A stretch of DNA of 11,787 nucleotides from Methanomassiliicoccus sp. (GTDB lineage: Archaea > Thermoplasmatota > Thermoplasmata > Methanomassiliicoccales > JACIVX01), in NCBI GenBank assembly GCA_020725985.1, contig DYTM01000006.1, forward strand, positions 1 to 11,787, in the 5' to 3' direction. The notes under the pieces were generated by a model. That model had not been told where the DNA came from. It made no database searches and saw nothing but the letters and a program-made list of their open reading frames with translations. Every line of letters begins with the position of its first letter. The first letter of the stretch is position 1. Below, in pieces: positions 5,940-11,787 of the stretch. Made by a program: the position numbers and the translations under genes.

Positions 5940-8822
5940 TCACTCGATGAATATCGCCGGCCGACGGGGCTGGGCGGCACGGGCTTTCCGCTGAGGATCC
6001 GGGGCATTCGGATCGTCCGCCGAGAAGATCGCGACCTCGCAGCCCAGCTCCTGAGCCACGAAGGCCGCCGCACCTATCAGGTAGGCGAATTCGTCGAAGA
6101 CCACCCCGAGCCTGTCGATCTCCTCGGACGAGCATTTGATCAGGGTTTCAGCCGTCTTCCTGGAGAAGTCCGCGGCCTCCTTCCCCTTGCTCTTCAGTTC
6201 GGGATCCGCCATCACAGCTTTGGTCAGGGACGGGACGTTCAGCTCCTTCGCCCTCGCCATCTCGATCCCCTTCGCGTGTATCCTTCTCTTCCATTCGGGC
6301 GAAGTGTAGAATGTGACTCTCCTCGGTGAGATGCCTGTCACTTTGAGAATCTCATTCGCGTCCGCCATCGCCTCCTTCAGGAATTCCTCGGCTTGCTCGA
6401 TGTCGAGTCTGATCTCGTCAAGGATGACGCTCGGGAAGTTCGACAGGGATACGAAGCACTCCTTCCTGAGGCCCTCCCAAATCTCCTCGGCCGCGTGAGG
6501 GGTGATCGGGGCCATCAGCCTCGTCCAGGCGTCAAGGACCCTCGAGGCGATACTCTCGCTCGAACCTCCCCTCCTCACGTACCACCTGATATCGTTCATC
6601 ATCTCGAAGTAGACCTCGTTCGCCATCCCCCTGAGGTCGTACTCCTTCATCCCATTCCTGACCCTTGCCGCCCTCGTATTGAGCCTCGAAAGAAGCCAGC
6701 AGTCGATGCTATCCATCTCCCCTTTCCCATCGAGTCCTTTCAGCTCCTCCGCGGTCTTCGATATGCGCTCCATCCTCGACCTGTAGTTCTCGATCGCCTC
6801 CTCGTCCCACTCGACATCCGCGAATGGGGAGGCGATGTGAACGTAGTAGAGTCTCAACGGGTCAACACCGAAATGCTCAGCGGCGCCGGGGATGGGTTCC
6901 GCGCCCCCTTTCGACTTTGATATCTTACCGAGCTTGCCTATGATGTACCAGTTGACGAATATCCCCCGGGGCCAGTACTTCTCCTCGAGCACGCCGACGT
7001 GATTCATGAGGAAGGCGGGGAAGTGGACTGTCATGTGCTCTTTTCCGCCGAGATTGATGTCGAGGGGATACCAGTACTCCACGTCCGCCCTGATCCTCCT
7101 CACGAGTTCGAGATCTATGCCAGTGCTTTCTGAGACGGACTCGGCATCCCCTTTCCCCAGGAACGCGAAATCAAAGAACTCCTCCGTCAGCTGGTCAAGT
7201 CTCAGGCTTCCTTCGTTGAAGTACTTCGACACGAGGTAGTAGATCGGATAGAGCGTCGAGTCCGATATCGCCTCGATGATCCACTTGTCGTCGAATGGAA
7301 AACGCGTCCCGAGCCAATTGCCCTGCCTGACGCACGCCCTCTCCCTGAACCAATCCAGGACCCCCGGGATGTTGGCGTAGTACTCAGGGGGAAGGATGTG
7401 CATCGTTCCCGCCTGTCGCTTGCTGTCCTCGGTCAGCCATTCGTTCCCGTAGTCGATGAACCACTGGTCCGGAACCTTCTTGATGACCACTGGCTTCCCG
7501 CACCTGCAAACGACCTCGTCCGACAAATCGTAGAACAGCTCGGCCTCGCCCCTCGAAATCATCATCTCCCTCATGAGGTCCTTCGCTCTCTCGACTGGCA
7601 TGCCAGCGTACTCGCCGCAGGCCTGATTCATCCGCCCAGTGTGGAAACCTTCCCGGTAAACGACCTTCTTCGCATCTTCGAGCCTCGGATCGTCGCTGCG
7701 GACAATCCCCATCTTCTCGATGATCTCCACCGCTGGAAGCGGTCCCCAGCCCTTCGTATCGATGATCGCGATCGGCTGGATTCCTCGAACCTCCGCAGGA
7801 TTGAGGTCGTACTCCCTCATCAGCTCCTCATTCCGCTGAAGCTCGAGCAGCGATATCCAGTCATCCGGCGCATCGGATGGAACGCTGGTCACCAGCCCAG
7901 TCCCCACCTTGGGATCGCAGAACATTGCCGGAAGGACAAGCACTTCCCTGTGTATGACAGGGGCAAGGCACCTCCGTCCGATGAGCTCCCTTCCCCGCAC
8001 GACGCCGATGAGTTCGAGGCCGTCCTTCTGGTATCTCATCTTGTCGAAGGCCGGCCTGCTCATCACCCAGGTCTCGCCGTCCTTGCGCACCTCAACATAG
8101 TCCACATCAGGGTTGGCCCAGAAGTTTGTCTGACCGTAGACCGTCTCGGGCCTAAGGGTGGCCGCGATGAGAAACTTGTCCCCGCACCTGAACTTGAGGA
8201 GGGTGTACTCGACCGTCTCGGCCCTGCCGCCCTTCTGCAGATCCGTCTCCGACGGGTCCACTGCCACCGGACCACATTCGACGCATGCCGTCGCGAAGTA
8301 GGGTTTCTGGATGAGCAATCCCTTATCCTTCAGCTTCCTGAATTGCCATTGAATGAACTTCTGGTAGTCCGGGTAGATCGTGCAAGTGAACCTCCGCCAA
8401 TCCGCCAGGAATCCGAATCTCTTCCAGTACTGGTTGACATAGACATCGTTGAAGAAATGGACGACTCTCTGCGGGTCGCCGAGGTTCTCAAGTTGCTCCT
8501 CGGTGCATCCGTTTGCGAGCATGTATTCGATCGTTGCGTTGTCCCTGGACCGGATCCGGTTGGCGAGGCTGATCGCACCATTCCCCGTTGCGTGCGTTCC
8601 CACGGGAAAGAGTGCATTGTGGCCGGTCATCCTCATGTACCTGGAGATGGCGTCGACATAGGTGTAGCCGCGCATGTGACCGACGTGGAGATATCCAGTC
8701 ACCCCTGGGTACGCGAAAATGATCATGAACTTCGGCCTGGAGTCCGGCTCGGACTCGTTGACGCCTGTCTCGTACCACCGCTCTTGCCATTTCCTTTCGA
8801 TTTCCGAAGACCGGCCTGCCAT
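5940..8822 (-). CDS. leuS: Leucyl-tRNA synthetase, archaeal type
   Basis: Charges tRNA(Leu) with leucine and hydrolyses mischarged products. From ATG 8822 the protein has 960 residues, normal for archaeal/eukaryotic LeuRS. The N-terminus MAGRSSEIERKWQERWYETG matches the family; the HIGH motif is HVGH (46-49) in FAYPGVTGYLHVGHMRGYT. The KMSKS loop is KISKS (633-637). The CP1 editing domain shows TLRPETVYG (222-230) and VPSDAPDDW (314-322), with the conserved editing Asp at 320/321. Cysteine pairs C180-x2-C183 and C439-x-C441 look like zinc ligands. The anticodon-binding domain (about 700-850) and archaeal C-terminal domain follow. The frame stays open to an ATG at 8960, but the extra 46 residues are not family-like and that ATG lies beside operator repeats, so 8822 is preferred. 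No Shine-Dalgarno site is visible; TTTAGAACC (8851-8859) could be a weak TATA for a near-leaderless mRNA. Divergent from the RHH gene. Confidence 0.95.
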   Translation of the reverse strand: MAGRSSEIERKWQERWYETGVNESEPDSRPKFMIIFAYPGVTGYLHVGHMRGYTYVDAISRYMRMTGHNALFPVGTHATGNGAISLANRIRSRDNATIEYMLANGCTEEQLENLGDPQRVVHFFNDVYVNQYWKRFGFLADWRRFTCTIYPDYQKFIQWQFRKLKDKGLLIQKPYFATACVECGPVAVDPSETDLQKGGRAETVEYTLLKFRCGDKFLIAATLRPETVYGQTNFWANPDVDYVEVRKDGETWVMSRPAFDKMRYQKDGLELIGVVRGRELIGRRCLAPVIHREVLVLPAMFCDPKVGTGLVTSVPSDAPDDWISLLELQRNEELMREYDLNPAEVRGIQPIAIIDTKGWGPLPAVEIIEKMGIVRSDDPRLEDAKKVVYREGFHTGRMNQACGEYAGMPVERAKDLMREMMISRGEAELFYDLSDEVVCRCGKPVVIKKVPDQWFIDYGNEWLTEDSKRQAGTMHILPPEYYANIPGVLDWFRERACVRQGNWLGTRFPFDDKWIIEAISDSTLYPIYYLVSKYFNEGSLRLDQLTEEFFDFAFLGKGDAESVSESTGIDLELVRRIRADVEYWYPLDINLGGKEHMTVHFPAFLMNHVGVLEEKYWPRGIFVNWYIIGKLGKISKSKGGAEPIPGAAEHFGVDPLRLYYVHIASPFADVEWDEEAIENYRSRMERISKTAEELKGLDGKGEMDSIDCWLLSRLNTRAARVRNGMKEYDLRGMANEVYFEMMNDIRWYVRRGGSSESIASRVLDAWTRLMAPITPHAAEEIWEGLRKECFVSLSNFPSVILDEIRLDIEQAEEFLKEAMADANEILKVTGISPRRVTFYTSPEWKRRIHAKGIEMARAKELNVPSLTKAVMADPELKSKGKEAADFSRKTAETLIKCSSEEIDRLGVVFDEFAYLIGAAAFVAQELGCEVAIFSADDPNAPDPQRKARAAQPRRPAIFIE

Positions 8823-8941
8823 AGATTGCCTTCGGCAGTGTATGAGGAATGGTTCTAAAGACTCTTTCGTTTTCGAGAGGTCGGGATGGAGGCGTTTTTC
8901 TCCTGCGATTCTTGTCTGGCTGGCATTTGGCTGCGAGATTG

Positions 8942-8959
8942 GTATGACATAGTATGACA
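8942..8959 (+). promoter_or_regulatory. Upstream operator pair: two direct GTATGACA half-sites
   Basis: GTATGACA occurs at 8942-8949 and again at 8952-8959, exactly 10 bases apart, so both copies face the same side of the helix. The same octamer recurs, inverted and direct, on the other side of the TATA box (8987-9003). Binding by the RHH protein encoded just downstream is inferred from position; RHH proteins typically bind tandem short half-sites of this kind. If the TATA-like core is also used leftward, its start site (about 8949) would fall inside this pair. Confidence 0.6.
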
Positions 8960-8964
8960 AAGCC

Positions 8965-8979
8965 GGAAAAATTTAAATA
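8965..8979 (+). promoter_or_regulatory. BRE-TATA core promoter of the RHH gene
   Basis: GGAAAA (8965-8970) fits the archaeal BRE pattern (purine-N-W-A-A-W) and is followed at once by ATTTAAATA, the most A/T-rich segment of the neighbourhood. Transcription would start near 9000-9002, about 30 bases before the RHH ATG at 9032. ATTTAAAT (8971-8978) is itself palindromic, so TBP could bind either way round. The leftward BRE (AAATCG) is poor, so rightward transcription is favoured. Confidence 0.7.
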
Positions 8980-8986
8980 CGATTTG

Positions 8987-9003
8987 TGTCATACTGTATG
9001 ACG
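8987..9003 (+). promoter_or_regulatory. Palindromic operator at the RHH transcription start
   Basis: GTCATAC-T-GTATGAC (8988-9002) is a perfect 7+1+7 palindrome; with flanking bases it is TGTCATAC T GTATGACG. It sits where transcription from the 8972-8979 TATA box should begin, so bound protein would block initiation. The half-sites match the GTATGACA pair at 8942-8959. The palindrome fits a symmetric RHH dimer and negative autoregulation, which is inference from position and symmetry. Confidence 0.65.
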
Positions 9004-9031
9004 TCCGTGATGGGACAGAGGTTGGCACCGA

Positions 9032-9403
9032 ATGGATGGCGAAAGGATATCGCTGCGACTCGGTTCCGAAGAACTCGAGCTCATCGACAGATTCATAGGC
9101 GAGCATCCCGAGTTCTCGAGCAGGTCTCAGCTGGCGAGAATCGCCGTCCGCTCGTTCATCGAGAGTAAGAGCGAGCCGGAGCCCCCTGGGACGAGGAGCA
9201 ACAGAGTTGTGGTGGAGATACCGAAGCTTGCCCTCGAGGTCATCGAAGGCATGATGCGGGCGGGAATCTACAGCTCGGTTGGTGGGGCCATCGAGGACTG
9301 CGTCAGGAAGGAGTTCGTCTCAAAGGAGTACCTCGAAGAGGTCAAGAGGAAGATCTTCGAGGTCGGACGCGAGACTCTCGAGGTCGTGCCAGATTCTGAC
9401 TGA
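9032..9403 (+). CDS. Tandem ribbon-helix-helix transcriptional regulator
   Basis: A 123-residue protein that appears to contain two RHH units in one chain. The first (residues 4-44) has the strand ERISLRL, a helix from SEELELIDRFIGE and a second helix in SSRSQLARIAVRSFIES. The second (residues 57-96) has strand NRVVVEIP, helix KLALEVIEGMMRAG and the G-x-Y-S-S turn with helix GGAIEDCVRKEFV. A charged helical tail follows (97-118). RHH strands pair to form the DNA-reading sheet, normally between two chains; here one chain could supply both. GAGGT (9018-9022) lies 9 bases before the ATG. The gene sits behind repeats that look like its operator and 134 bases ahead of an ftsZ-family gene. Haloarchaeal CdrS, a short RHH protein, adjoins and regulates ftsZ2, so a division-related regulatory role is plausible here but inferred. 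RHH assignment is strong for the first unit, good for the second. Confidence 0.85.
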   Translation: MDGERISLRLGSEELELIDRFIGEHPEFSSRSQLARIAVRSFIESKSEPEPPGTRSNRVVVEIPKLALEVIEGMMRAGIYSSVGGAIEDCVRKEFVSKEYLEEVKRKIFEVGRETLEVVPDSD

Positions 9404-9513
9404 TCGCGGGCGGAATCGACTGTCGGACTGAGCGAGTCTAGTCTGCAGAAGGGATGGGATGCACGGTTTTGTTCAGCACAAAGCCGCGTAGGTAGCCTGC
9501 TTCAGACTCAGTC
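9398..9513. repeat. Cluster of GACT/AGTC half-sites between the RHH gene and ftsZ
   Basis: The 134-base spacer and the very end of the RHH gene contain GACT at 9398, 9418, 9426 and 9505, and AGTC at 9435, 9440 and 9510. They include GACT-C-AGTC (9505-9513) and GACT-GAGCG-AGTC (9426-9438), and GACTGAG (9426-9432) is the inverse complement of CTCAGTC (9507-9513). About one copy would be expected by chance in this length. No convincing TATA box lies in the spacer, so ftsZ is probably read from the RHH promoter; the repeats could be a second regulatory site or an mRNA structure. Confidence 0.3.
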
Positions 9514-9537
9514 GCAGACCTGGAGGGCCGGATCAAT

Positions 9538-10347
9538 ATGGACAAGACCATGAAAACTGAGCAGATCGTTGCCATGCTCAGCAAGGGCATGATTGAACCG
9601 AAGATCTCGGTTGTGGGATGCGGTGGTGCGGGCAACAACATAGTCAACAGCATCTACTGGAACTGCAAGAACAGCGTGGAGACGATCGCGGTGAACACCG
9701 ACGAGAAGAAGCTCGAGGGAATCGATGCGCACAAGAAGATCCTCATCGGGAAAGAAGTCACCCAGGGCATGGGCGCAGGAGGGTTTCCGGAGGTCGGGGA
9801 GTACTGCGCCGACTGCGCCAGGGAAACGCTCCGCGAGGTCATGAAGGAGAGCGATATCGTCTTCGTCATCGCGGGGATGGGCGGCGGCACGGGGACTGGA
9901 GCGGCACCCGTCGTCGCGGAGGTAGCGAAAGAGCTCGACGCGGTGACATTCGCGATCGCGATCAACCCGTTCTCCCACGAGAAGGAGAGCCAGAAGAAAG
10001 CGGAGGAGGGAATCAAGAGACTCCGGCAGGTCGCCGAGACAACGCTTGTGCTTGACAACGACAGGCTGCTCGAGATCGCGGGGGACATCGCGCTGAGGGA
10101 GAGCTTCTCGATCATGGAGCGGAGCATCATGAAGATCATCGACTCGGTCTGCGTGAAGATCAGCGAGTCGTTCATCACGCAGATCGCGTCGGATGTGGAG
10201 GAGATGCTTCACGAGATCAACGAGGAAGAGGCGGAGGAGCTCTCGCGCCTCGGAACCCCGGAGGCTGAGCTCATTCGTGCCTCAGTGGGGGAGATCACCG
10301 GAATCGGATTCACGCCGAGCGTCGGGACCGACTTCATGGCCCGGTAG
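9538..10347 (+). CDS. FtsZ-family GTPase lacking the C-terminal polymerisation domain
   Basis: The tubulin-like GTPase fold is clear: T1 loop GCGGAGNN (27-34, the archaeal FtsZ form), T3 AVNTD (51-55), tubulin signature GGGTGTG (115-121), T5-like INPFSHEKE (142-150) and NDRLLEIAGD (174-183). The protein has only 269 residues, whereas FtsZ usually has 350-400. The T7 loop, normally N-x-D-x-x-D, reads TQIASD (214-219), keeping only the last Asp. T7 completes the GTPase site of the next subunit in a filament. Only about 49 residues follow, rich in Glu and ending GFTPSVGTDFMAR, in place of the C-terminal subdomain and tail peptide. No frameshift remnant was found downstream. It probably binds GTP but is unlikely to form or hydrolyse as a standard protofilament; a capping, modulating or paralogous role is inference. 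GGAGG (9522-9526) lies 11 bases before ATG 9538. Likely co-transcribed with the RHH gene. Confidence 0.88.
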   Translation: MDKTMKTEQIVAMLSKGMIEPKISVVGCGGAGNNIVNSIYWNCKNSVETIAVNTDEKKLEGIDAHKKILIGKEVTQGMGAGGFPEVGEYCADCARETLREVMKESDIVFVIAGMGGGTGTGAAPVVAEVAKELDAVTFAIAINPFSHEKESQKKAEEGIKRLRQVAETTLVLDNDRLLEIAGDIALRESFSIMERSIMKIIDSVCVKISESFITQIASDVEEMLHEINEEEAEELSRLGTPEAELIRASVGEITGIGFTPSVGTDFMAR

Positions 10348-10397
10348 GTCCATCCGAGTAAGAGATTCGGCACCTCAGGCGATCAGGTAGAAGCTAG

Positions 10398-10429
10398 GAG
10401 GGGAGGAATCCCCTCTTGTCATCGTTTTT
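10398..10429 (+). terminator. Stem-loop and T-run terminator after the ftsZ-family gene
   Basis: GAGGGGA, loop GGAA, TCCCCTC form a perfect 7-bp stem (10398-10415), followed after 9 bases by TTTTT (10425-10429). It is 50 bases after the ftsZ-family stop. The T run is the usual archaeal termination signal; the hairpin may stabilise the 3' end. It separates the RHH-ftsZ unit from the kinase-like gene. Confidence 0.6.
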
Positions 10430-10788
10430 CCATCATCAAGCGCCATCACACTCGATTTCTAGGCGATTCGTATCCATTGGCTCTTCACATTTCCCGAGGC
10501 TCGGCCGCCCGGTTCCTTGACACAACCCCTCTGCGATGTTCAACGCACTCGCCTCATCCAGGGATACAACATGGAGCGGGATATGGCCATGAGGTCAGTC
10601 GATGAGAGGAACGAGAGCAGATCATACACCTATTGCCTTGGAAGGTGATGGCAATCCCTCCCGAGGTCTTCCGAGTTCACCATGATGACCCCAAATGACC
10701 GCCCCCAGAAGCGTTGTCGACGATGGGTTTCATCGAGCAGCCGGGATTGGCCGAAGGTTATTTCATTCGCGCAAGGGATAGGAACAAT
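10430..10788. other. Intergenic stretch without a recognisable gene
   Basis: About 360 bases between the terminator and the kinase-like gene. I see no tRNA (no T-arm GGTTC consensus with matching stems), no CRISPR repeats and no convincing coding frame. An open stretch from 10463 to a TGA at 10646-10648 has only a 25-codon ATG ORF (10571) with no ribosome-binding site and no family resemblance. ATTGCC (10632-10637) and GGCAAT (10650-10655) form an inverted repeat with a 12-base loop, and CGATG/CATCG (10721-10735) another small hairpin, so a structured leader or small RNA is possible but unsupported. Confidence 0.4.
10758..10764 (+). promoter_or_regulatory. Possible TATA element for the kinase-like gene
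   Basis: TTATTTC is centred about 28 bases before the GTG at 10789, compatible with a leaderless transcript from that codon. It is short and weak; its value is that it helps choose the GTG over the upstream in-frame ATG at 10723. Confidence 0.3.
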
Positions 10789-11787
10789 GTGCGAGTCGGC
10801 TTGGTGCTCAACCCCATCGCTGGGATGGGTGGCAGCGTCGGACTGAAGGGGACCGACGGCGCTGAGATACTCGCCGAATCGATCAAGCGGGGAGCGCGGC
10901 CGATCGCGAAGGAGCGAGCGCTCGAGGCTCTGCGGGCTGCAGCTCCCCTTGAGAACTACGATTTCCTGGCGGCAGAAGGGGACATGGGCGGGGAATTGCT
11001 GCGGAAGCTCGAGATCGATTTCGAAACCGTTCACGTTCCTTCCGCGCCCACAACCGCCCTCGACACGCTGTCTGCCTGCTCTCAGATGATTCGCAGAGGG
11101 GTCGATATCATCCTCTTTGCCGGAGGGGACGGTACGGCGAGGGATGTCATGCAGGCGGTGGGTCAGATGGTCCCTGTCATAGGGATACCATCCGGGGTCA
11201 AGATGCATTCGGGCGTATTCGCAACGAACCCCAGTAACGCAGGAACGCTTCTAATGAGATTCTCAAACAGCTGGGTGCCCGCCCACCCTGCCGAGGTGGT
11301 GGACATCGACGAGGATGCGTTCAGGGAGGGAAGGTTGAATTCCACCCTCCGCGGCCACCTTCTCACTCCCTACGAGCCCTCTCTGACTCACCCGTCGAAA
11401 AGCGACATCGCCGCTGAGTCGGCCGAGGATCAGATGGATGAGATAGGTCGGTATGTCTCCGAGGGAATCGAGCCCGGCGTCCTCTGCTGTCTCGGTCCCG
11501 GAGGGACCGTCCGGGCCGTGGCGAGCGCGATCGGCGTCGAGAAGACGCTGCTGGGGGTGGATGCCGTCCTGGACAAGGATCTCGTGGCGAAGGACGCCAA
11601 CGAATCGGATCTCCTGGCCCTCCTCGAGTCCTATCCGAAGGCGAGAATAGTAGTCAGCCCGATCGGAGCGCATGGCTTCATCTTCGGCCGGGGCAGTCAG
11701 CAGATCTCCCCCTCGGTCATCAGGAGGGTGGGTGTGAGGAACATCGAGGTCATCGCCACTCGGACTAAGTTGAACGAGACCAAGGTC
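10789..11787 (+). CDS. COG3199-type ATP-NAD kinase-like protein, 3' end cut by window edge
   Basis: An open frame of 333 codons reaches the right edge without a stop; relatives are about 370-400 residues. It shows the family N-terminus VGLVLNPIAGMGGSVGLKGT DG (residues 3-24), the diacylglycerol/NAD-kinase nucleotide loop FAGGDGTARDV (110-120), IGIPSGVKMHSGVFATNP (131-148) and CLGPGGTVRAVA (234-245). COG3199 is annotated as a predicted polyphosphate- or ATP-dependent NAD kinase related to AcoX; the true substrate is poorly characterised. GTG 10789 is preferred because the recognisable family sequence begins there and a TATA-like element lies 28 bases upstream. An in-frame ATG at 10723 would add 22 residues that do not look conserved, with no Shine-Dalgarno site; a TGA lies eight codons before that ATG. 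It is separated from the ftsZ-family gene by a terminator, so a shared function is not implied. Confidence 0.85.
   Translation, partial: MRVGLVLNPIAGMGGSVGLKGTDGAEILAESIKRGARPIAKERALEALRAAAPLENYDFLAAEGDMGGELLRKLEIDFETVHVPSAPTTALDTLSACSQMIRRGVDIILFAGGDGTARDVMQAVGQMVPVIGIPSGVKMHSGVFATNPSNAGTLLMRFSNSWVPAHPAEVVDIDEDAFREGRLNSTLRGHLLTPYEPSLTHPSKSDIAAESAEDQMDEIGRYVSEGIEPGVLCCLGPGGTVRAVASAIGVEKTLLGVDAVLDKDLVAKDANESDLLALLESYPKARIVVSPIGAHGFIFGRGSQQISPSVIRRVGVRNIEVIATRTKLNETKV

Noticed and set aside
7398..8858. A 486-codon plus-strand open frame antisense to leuS
   Set aside because: It lies within and antisense to a complete, motif-verified LeuRS gene. Its Arg/Leu/Pro/His-rich translation is typical of the shadow frame of GC-rich coding DNA, and there is no promoter or ribosome-binding site.
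8823..8960. A 46-residue N-terminal extension of LeuRS starting at ATG 8960
   Set aside because: The added residues do not resemble the LeuRS N-terminus, the ATG is next to operator repeats and has no Shine-Dalgarno site, and MAGRSSEIERKWQERW at 8822 aligns with the normal start.
10207..10400. A frameshift hiding the FtsZ C-terminal domain in another frame
   Set aside because: The alternative plus-strand frame after residue 223 gives an Arg/Ser-rich translation with no FtsZ C-domain pattern, and the annotated frame remains coding-like up to its TAG.
10571..10648. A 25-codon ORF (MERDMAMRSV...) in the 10430-10788 gap
   Set aside because: Too short to judge, no ribosome-binding site or promoter, no similarity recognised.
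10682..10735. A C/D-box sRNA suggested by ATGATGA at 10682-10688
   Set aside because: It matches the C-box pattern, but no CTGA D box lies at the right distance and there is no flanking terminal stem.
10630..11208. A 192-codon minus-strand open frame overlapping the kinase-like gene
   Set aside because: Mostly antisense to the recognisable COG3199 sequence, including its GGDGTARD loop; no family resemblance.
1..11787. CRISPR arrays, insertion sequences, tRNA or rRNA genes, attachment sites
   Set aside because: No regularly spaced long repeats, transposase-like frames, cloverleaf T-arm consensus or rRNA-like sequence were seen on either strand.

Overview
This is a GC-rich archaeal chromosomal window. 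The archaeal assignment rests on ribosomal proteins S19e, L31e and L39e, a PDCD5-family protein and initiation factor aIF6 in their usual archaeal gene order, on an archaeal-type leucyl-tRNA synthetase, and on TATA/BRE-like promoters. An FtsZ-family gene with the archaeal GCGGAGNN loop points to a euryarchaeal-type lineage. I cannot fix the phylum; Thermoplasmatota is a guess, not a reading. Nothing looks like phage, transposon, CRISPR or recent transfer.

Layout. Positions 1-1793 (minus strand) hold a compact translation operon, rps19e - PDCD5 - rpl39e - rpl31e - aif6. Its intergenic gaps are 1-18 bases and aif6 runs off the left edge. L39e (51 codons) is easy to overlook. Divergently at 1958 (plus) lies a UbiX-type flavin prenyltransferase that starts with GTG and is probably leaderless. 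It converges, with a single spacer base, on a large minus-strand RND/MMPL membrane protein (2523-5768) that has its own TATA box and Shine-Dalgarno site. Upstream of that, also on the minus strand, is leucyl-tRNA synthetase (5940-8822).

The most unusual part is 8823-10429. A small protein with two ribbon-helix-helix (RHH) motifs in one chain (9032-9403) lies directly upstream of a 269-residue FtsZ-family protein (9538-10347). The FtsZ relative keeps its GTP-binding loops, but it lacks two of the three T7-loop catalytic positions and almost the whole C-terminal polymerisation subdomain. In front of the RHH gene, four copies of GTATGACA/TGTCATAC flank a BRE-TATA core almost symmetrically, as expected of an autoregulatory operator. 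They could also affect the divergent leuS gene. In haloarchaea the RHH protein CdrS is encoded next to and controls ftsZ2, so this may be a relative of that arrangement acting on a truncated FtsZ paralogue. A stem-loop with a T run ends the unit.

After roughly 360 bases with no recognisable gene, a COG3199 / ATP-NAD kinase-like protein starts at about 10789 (plus) and leaves the right edge.

How the genes work together: the left block makes and matures ribosomes (L31e, L39e and the anti-association factor aIF6 all belong to the 60S-like subunit), and leuS adds to translation. UbiX supplies prenylated FMN for a UbiD-type decarboxylase encoded elsewhere. The RHH/FtsZ pair is a candidate cell-division or cytoskeletal regulatory module.
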